In this document: in pieces, positions 58,101-64,000 of the stretch
Position numbering within the stretch: position 1 is the stretch's first letter
Layout of the letters: every line of letters begins with the position of its first letter
Source of the DNA: Rotaria macrura
Lineage: Eukaryota; Rotifera; Eurotatoria; Philodinida; Philodinidae
Direction of reading: 5' to 3'
DNA length: 64,000 bases
NCBI GenBank assembly: GCA_900239685.1
Contig: OENT01000222.1
Coordinates: 62,001-126,000 of the forward strand
Made by a program: the position numbers and the translations under genes
The notes under the pieces: generated by a model
Seen by the model: the letters and a program-made list of their open reading frames with translations, nothing else
Database searches by the model: none
What the model was told of the DNA's origin: nothing

Positions 58101-59405
58101 GAACTGTAGTTGAAAAACGCTTCAAATATGTGCAATCAACAGTTGAATTGTCATAGAATGAAATCAAAACTTCTTACAGTATATCAGTATAAAATCAAGA
58201 ACAATTTTAGTTTTGAAAATATGAAGCGATGATCTCGGATGATAGATGAAATAATTACACAGTTTTCTTCGAAATTGATCAAAATCACGTACTAGCTCAT
58301 CTGTGAGTTTGAATAATATCAATTTACACAAGTTTGTTAAATCAGATGGTTCAGTCTTTGACTGATTTAAGTCGTACTTCGCTTCAATTAGATATTAAGA
58401 TGTGTCTTCGTTCGAACATTTGCATAGTTAACATATAATTGTTAACTAGTATCACGATTTCTACACTAGGAAGACAAATTTTATTGTGTTCGTAGTGTAA
58501 TTTGTTCGTTCAGTTGAGCAGATCGATCATTACCAATAGTTTTATTTCCATCAGAATCGTAAATCTTTGTGTTATGTTTTTCCTTGAAAATAAACAAATG
58601 TGACATGATTAACACTACTAATCAGTCGATGGTTTTGATTCAAAGTGACAGAATTTCTGCAGTTTTCCTCGGTTTTCTTTTGAATTCGAATGGACAGAAA
58701 CGATTAAGAGATACTTTTGGGTAATTTCAAAACGACAACTTTTGAAGACCTTTTTGTCTCAATCGAAAATTAATACGTATAACACAACTAAAAGGGATAT
58801 TTATCACGATTAATACTACTATTCACATGTATGATATATAAAGAACGATAATATCGAGTGTATAGAATGAGATCAAAGAAAGACTTTTCCTCAAATATCG
58901 ACGTATGGATTTGTGATTTTTTTTGTAGAGAAAAATCATAACTAAATGAAAACGTTTTCATGTTGATGATATCTTCACATTAGAAATCTTTGTTTTTCTT
59001 TTCTCTTATGATCCATTCTCAATATTTGAACTATCCTTCCGTTCATCGATTTCATAATAAATTCGCCAAGACAGAATAATTATTTTTCGTTCTTTTGAAT
59101 GAAGCATTATTGATATGGAATCTAGATTGTATGCATGATCTAAAGTGCTTCACATCGATGCTCAATGAACAAGAACATAAAATTAAAAAACCTTTCATGC
59201 GATTTGTAAGGCTTTGCATGAATCGGATGACTCTTATCGTGGTAACGTCAATCATAAAAGAGCTATTCTTCATATGAATATATTGTCCATCACTCCAATA
59301 TTCTGTAGTGCGTATAACCAACGACGACTTTTTGCTCTTTTGCTTTCATGAAAAAAGAACGAAGAACATTAAATCATTTGGTTGTTGCCAACTGTTTATG
59401 AAGAC

Positions 59406-59920
59406 ATGAAATATAAACGACACTGGACAGTCGGACTATTGTGTAAGTCATTTCAACCCATATAAATCTCTTCGAATATTATCCAAAATTAGTTTTTCAT
59501 TATTGAAGTTCTATTTTTGTCCATGTTGAACTTTACACAAGCGTTTGATTGTTATTATTGTTCTAATTGTTTGAATGGTCAACGTGGTGTTCGGATAGTA
59601 GCTCGTCCAGAGGATTGGTGCTATGTAAGTTAATTTGTTGCGAAACATTCTCAGTCTTCTATTTTCTTATGTTTGCTTTTTATGATTAGAAAATAGTATG
59701 GCGATCAGCTTTAAGAAATCCACAAATCGTATCACGTGGTGCATCTGCTGATTGCCGACAAGCTCGTTACAACGATCCGAGCATGGGCATTCCAGGGTTT
59801 TTTTCAGGAACTGCTCGATATTGTTGTCACAGTCATCTCTGTAATTCAGCACCTACACATATTCCTTGTTCGTTTTTGTTCATATTCTTATCTTTGTTGA
59901 TTCTTTGTTTGTTTCGATGA
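59406..59920 (+). CDS. Ly6/uPAR-type GPI-anchored protein, copy B
   Basis: Three exons, 59406-59442, 59509-59624 and 59690-59920, give 127 residues. The signal peptide reads MKYKRHWTVGLLFLFLSM and ends near TQAFDC. The mature part has the same eight cysteines as copy A: DCYYCSNC, DWC, ADC and RYCCHSHLCNSA. The last is the CC-x4-CN ending of three-finger domains. A hydrophobic C-terminal tail (FLFIFLSLLILCLF) fits a GPI signal. Exon 1 (37 nt, donor t|gtaagt) and exon 2 (116 nt) have exactly the lengths found in copy A at 11726-12253, which lies on the other strand about 47 kb away. The exon 2 acceptor is gaag|tt in both. The function is unknown; such proteins are usually cell-surface modulators. 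Confidence 0.8.
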
Positions 59921-61241
59921 TTGCTTTTTTTGTAGTGAAAAATAACAATTTAGATGCGGTTTGCTCAGAAAAATTGTTTGCTGGAAGAAGAACAATTATT
60001 TACCAAATTTAAATAAAACTTTTTTTGAACATGTTAAAAGTTTTCGAATGAAGAAGTAACAGTACTATCTTCTTTAAATTGATACATTATGTGAAGCAAA
60101 GACAAAGTGAAGTGTAGTTTTTCTTAGCCGAGTTCCTTGCACGTCTTTCATCTCAACACGAGACATCTGTATTATCAGAGAAAAAGAAGCAATATAGGTA
60201 TTAGTCGGTGTAGTCAAAGTTTATTTATCGGCTGTCTCTTGAAATTGCAATACTTTTGAACGACCAAATCTAGCTCCAGTAGAAGTTCAATATCAGTCAG
60301 GTACTTGGACAAACTATGTGTAAACTGAAAAGTTTATTTTTAGAGGAGTGTTCAAATGCTAAAATGTTTTTGATAGGCAACGAACCAAAGTACTGAATAA
60401 ACAGGAAAACGTTAAGCTCATTCCACAAGTTTAAATCTAAATTTAATTTATATAATGCGCTGAACATGCTTAGAATATCAGGAATATTTCTATTTTGCAT
60501 TGAAGTTTTCACTTTATAGTGTATTGTGAACGTTGTGCGACAACATCCATACTAACTCGATCAACCACTGGAAAGAAGAGAAAATAGGGGGAAAGACTGC
60601 TCAAGTACCTAAAATTCAGTTCACATCTAAACTCATCTAACATTTTTGTACGTAGATAGTTTAATATTTATTCACGAACTCATCTGTTTACATGAGATTT
60701 TTCATGCAAATCAAGAAACGCTTTGCTTTTCTCTATTCCCTCAAATAAGTTTACATAGAAATTATTAAGAGAATATTCTTAGTTATGCGTGGATAAGAAA
60801 TGCATTAATTTTTCTGTTTTCCTTTCTGACAAGGGTTCAAGATAGAACTAATTGAAGTTGAGACTTCACGGTTGATGTCGACAAATCTGCATGAATCGCG
60901 TATCAAGAGATTCATTCAGTATCCTGATTCGTTGTAATGCAATCGATAGTTAAAATATCATGATTTGATAACCATTCAACAGCCTATTGTTATCATTAAG
61001 TAATTTTAATGAAACAGACAGCACAAAGCTCACAGTTAATATATATTTTGAATATGCCGTAGCCTTGGTTGCTCTCGCTACCGATTCCACATGATATAAA
61101 CTCTTTATTGAAAAGATAAATACTATTAATTTTTGTTCGTCTTTTTGAAATGAAGCAAGTCTCACTTAGTCATTATTTAAGTATTTAAGGCGAATTCAAC
61201 GTTGATTGAGCGCGAAAATATCTATTGATTTGTTTTGCAAC
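59921..61241. other. Spacer between Ly6 copy B and CFAP91
   Basis: About 1.3 kb with no recognised exon. Minus-strand frames of about 71 codons (60512-60297, 61165-60950) have no family signature. An aataaa motif near 60012 may be the poly(A) signal of the Ly6 gene. Confidence 0.4.
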
Positions 61242-64000
61242 ATGCTACACACAACGTCCAACTATTGTCGATTACAAACATCTCATACAAACATCAAAAC
61301 TTCAACTCGGACGTTTTTGCCATGTCTTAATTCGAACTCCTCAACTTCACCTGTTTTGTATGTTTAAATATATTTTCTTGAATATTATTTAAGTCATTTT
61401 TTTTACATGTTCACATCAAGTCATTACGACAAGATTAACTATCCTATTAACACTCATATCCGATTCGATCACAATGATTCAGACAGACGCTACACAACGA
61501 AATACCCTGATGTACCTTATACTTCTTCCATAACTGATAACAAAAAGTCAACTCATTCTTCTAAAATGAATCTGAGGTGAGTTCTTTATTCTATGCATGG
61601 TAATACTTTAATGAACAGTAAAGAGAAAGACGCAAAGCTCTCGTCGTTCTGTTGGTGTAGCGGTTATCACATCTGCTTAACACGCAGAAGGTCGCAGGTT
61701 CGACACCTGCACAGAACACTAATTTTTTTTTAACTTGAAAAAATTTTCAATACATTTATCTTCGAACGATTGATAATACCTATGAGTTACAGATGAAAAG
61801 CAGGAGAAACAACGATCCATATAACTGTTGAATCATTTTATTTCATAATTAGATATCTTGAACTGTGGTAAGGAGATTCATCGCATTTTGAAAATTTTCT
61901 CCTGTAAAAACATGTTTCTCGACTTGGAGACTGATTTCTAAGATTTGCCTCGTATTTCGAATGGAATAAGAAGAACGGAAACAGGAAAAAATCTTCTATC
62001 ATATAATTTTATTTATACAAGAATCCAAAAAGAAGAATAAGCTGTATCGATTTCAGTGTCTCCAGAAAAACGAATTCCATTTGAAGAACCAATTTAAGTT
62101 TGTGGAGACAAAAAACTAAATTTATATTTACTATACTATCGTCATTGAAAATAACAGTTGATATAGCTGAAGTTTTCAATTGGCCATTGTTTCACTAGAA
62201 TCATATAAGTATAATTGCTAAAAGTTTCCGGATATACTTCCACACGAAGTCAATTAACTGAAACCAGTATATGTTAACATCTTCTATTACTGACCGTAAA
62301 AGTCGTTTCGATTGACTGTGTACTTCTTTCTTGAAAAAATATAAAATTTAGCAGACTATAGCAATGTTTTCAAGTTCTAATACAATGCTCTATTCCATTC
62401 ATGGATCATATAATTTCCTTTCTGTGATTAAATTACAACAATGTTAAAATTGCATAACTTATATCAATGTATGGCTATTTAAATGGTTTCGGAGTCGAGT
62501 CACTTTTTAAGGCCAAGATTCTATATTAATATGAGTGGCTACGAAATTACTAATAATATAAAATATGCTTAGGATTATCTTGAGCATTTCCTGGTAAGCA
62601 ATTCGAGAAGAATTTTCAACGGTTGCCGTTCTGCTAAAAAAAGAAATTTGACATGAAAAAACTTTATTTTCGCTTTCAGAATTTATTTAACAAATAGTAT
62701 TATAGATTGAATGAAAAGCATTTCCCCTGGTTATTTTCTCTTCAACTATTCGAAATTTCCAAATCGGTTGTTGGTTTTTTAATTTGAAGAATAATAATGC
62801 TTTTTAAAATTTGCCTTCGATGATTTTCAGATGTAAAAATAAATCCATGAATCGAGCCGTATTAAACGGAAGATTGTTTGGATTAGAAGTAAATGATGAA
62901 AAACTACATGTTAGGGCACGGTTCTGTTGGTGTAGCGGTTATCACATCTGCTTAACACGCAGAAGGTCGCAGGTTCGACACCTGCACAGAACACTTTATT
63001 TTTTCTTCAACTTGATTTATAGTAAAATAATTTTTAGATCAATGGAAACTATTTTTCGTGACACTTCTAAAAATTTTAATCCATCGAAACCGATCAGAAA
63101 CAAACAAACAACTACTTATAGACGTCACATTGGACTACAAACTGATTATCGTGAAGAATCAACACAAACAGATCCTTTTTCACCGGCGTATACCGTTTCT
63201 TTTGGTGAACATCCTGAAGTATTTTCTCTATCTGACTTTACTTACGGTTCGAGAATTTTTAACTTTCGACATTTTCATATGACTTGTTAACAGGAAGAGG
63301 ATTACCAGTGACGTCAGTTGAAATTTCTTTTATTGAACGATTACGAGCTCGTCGTGAATGGGAACAAGATCATACAATAGATATGACGCGTACGAAAATA
63401 GTTATTGAACGTGAAATACGTCAATGGCAAATGCGTAAACAAGAAATCAAAATGTATGCATGTTTTGTTTTTATTCAATAAATTGAATATCGGCAACTCT
63501 TAGGTTACAATATGCACATCATAATTTATTTACGAAAAGTCTTCATACTTATGTTAAAACAGATGAAGATCTGACGCGAGATATCATTGACTTATTTATA
63601 TATAGACAAGAAAAACAATTACAATTGAGATATCAACGGTTGAGTATTGCAACATATCGAGGTAATGAACGAAACACAAAACAAATCATTAAAATTAATA
63701 TTTACTAATAGATATTCGTCGTATGAAACGTAGATATCGATTACGAGAAGCTCAAATAAATACAACAACAAATCACAATCAGCTAGTATCTGCTGGGACG
63801 AATCCATGCAGACATTGTTGTTTTACTTGGGTGAAATCACCGTGGCATAAATCACTCGATGATATATTAACTACTCGTAAAAATACTCCTTCTAGAATCG
63901 CTACATCTTGTTCGCATTCTAACTATTCGTTTGATCGAAGTCTTTATCAATCTCGAATGAATATATTTGCAATCGAGAAACTATTACCGAAAAATGCTTT
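61242..64000 (+). CDS. CFAP91: Cilia- and flagella-associated protein 91 (partial)
   Basis: Exons 61242-61357, 61421-61576, 63038-63246, 63294-63453, 63504-63661 and 63712-64000 join in frame. The gene runs off the right edge, giving about 362 residues here. Exon 3 carries GLQTDYREESTQTDPFSPAY, the signature of CFAP91/MAATS1. Across the next junction FTYGRGLP is restored (human LTWGRGLP), followed by SVEISFIERLRARREWEQD and a charged helix. The protein links radial spokes to the central apparatus and dynein regulatory complex of motile cilia. Intron 2 (61577-63037) is 1.46 kb and holds two tRNA genes. Exons 1 and 2 fit by phase but show only weak likeness to the human N-terminus, and a stretch of about 100 residues found in human before the TQTDY motif was not seen. 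A possible extra exon near 62831-62887 does not keep phase. Confidence 0.83.
61646..61718 (+). tRNA. tRNA-Val (AAC), copy 1
   Basis: The cloverleaf closes: acceptor gttctgt/acagaac, D arm with gtagcggttatc, anticodon stem tctgc/gcaga around loop ttaacac (anticodon AAC), variable aggtc, T arm gcagg-ttcgaca-cctgc, discriminator a. No intron is present. A T run (at about 61722) ends the Pol III unit. It is in sense orientation within CFAP91 intron 2 and identical to copy 2. Confidence 0.95.
62921..62993 (+). tRNA. tRNA-Val (AAC), copy 2
   Basis: Identical over all 73 nt to the copy at 61646-61718, with the same anticodon AAC and a T-rich terminator just after it. The 30 nt downstream also resemble those of copy 1 (acttt/actaa, T run, aacttga). 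It lies 44 nt before CFAP91 exon 3 in the same intron. A long protein frame that reads through it is therefore not coding here. Confidence 0.95.

Larger units (their letters stand above)
51047..59405. other. 8.4-kb gene-free region with a large inverted repeat
   Basis: No exon with family similarity was found on either strand. The longest open frame (58167-57769 minus, 132 codons) is rich in Phe, Ile and Leu and has no recognisable fold. The region includes a gaaa microsatellite (about 52014-52045) and the 591-bp inverted repeat at 52868-55199. The first few hundred bases next to 51046 should contain the PHLDB promoter. Confidence 0.5.

Noticed and set aside
57769-58167. 132-codon minus-strand open frame rich in hydrophobic residues
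   Set aside because: No family motif, no splice partners, low-complexity Phe/Ile/Leu content typical of chance frames in A+T-rich DNA.
62811-63290. 159-codon plus frame read as one protein
   Set aside because: It runs through a tRNA gene and two splice sites. Only the part from 63038 to 63246 is a real exon (CFAP91).

Overview
This is a eukaryotic nuclear window, A+T-rich, with intron-containing genes on both strands. Most introns are 45-90 nt with GT..AG ends and a T-rich 3' end, and a few are 1-1.7 kb. The F-box/leucine-rich protein style, the general architecture and the protein similarities (CFAP91, SDF4, PHLDB, smoothelin, GTF3C5) point to a small invertebrate. My best guess is a bdelloid rotifer (Rotaria/Adineta type). 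That species guess is inference, not something the sequence proves. Gene names come from remembered family motifs; no search was run. Exon chains were built by hand, and every junction quoted keeps the reading frame.

Layout. 1-5.9 kb: no gene recognised. 5.9-7.1 kb: an N-acetyltransferase of NAA50/NAA60 type (+), possibly with an upstream hydrophobic exon. 7.4-8.2 kb: a small inverted-repeat element. 9.6-12.3 kb (-): an F-box-like/leucine-rich protein, and upstream of it a Ly6-type GPI-anchored protein. 12.3-17.2 kb: no convincing gene. 17.3-22.4 kb (+): an SLC46-type transporter and then SDF4/Cab45, which meets a sigma-class glutathione S-transferase (-) tail to tail. 25.0-30.6 kb (+): a smoothelin-type CH-domain protein, convergent with an arrestin-domain protein (-). 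30.9-51.0 kb is a minus-strand run read in the order PHLDB/LL5, FkbM methyltransferase, GTF3C5 and arrestin. 51-59.4 kb: a gene-free stretch holding a 591-bp near-identical inverted repeat. 59.4-59.9 kb (+): a second Ly6-type gene, paralogous to the first. 61.2-64 kb (+): CFAP91, cut by the window end, with two identical tRNA-Val(AAC) genes inside one intron.

The genes are typical housekeeping and cytoskeletal genes and do not form one pathway. SDF4 and the Ly6 proteins belong to the secretory route. PHLDB and smoothelin act at the cytoskeleton and cortex. GTF3C5 is part of the Pol III factor that recognises tRNA genes such as the two here. CFAP91 belongs to the ciliary axoneme. I found no sign of a novel multi-gene system. 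The most notable points are the large inverted repeat, the two Ly6 paralogues, the EF-hand-like relic inside the SDF4 intron, the twin tRNA genes nested in CFAP91, and two 54-nt introns that stay open in frame and so hide from ORF-based annotation.
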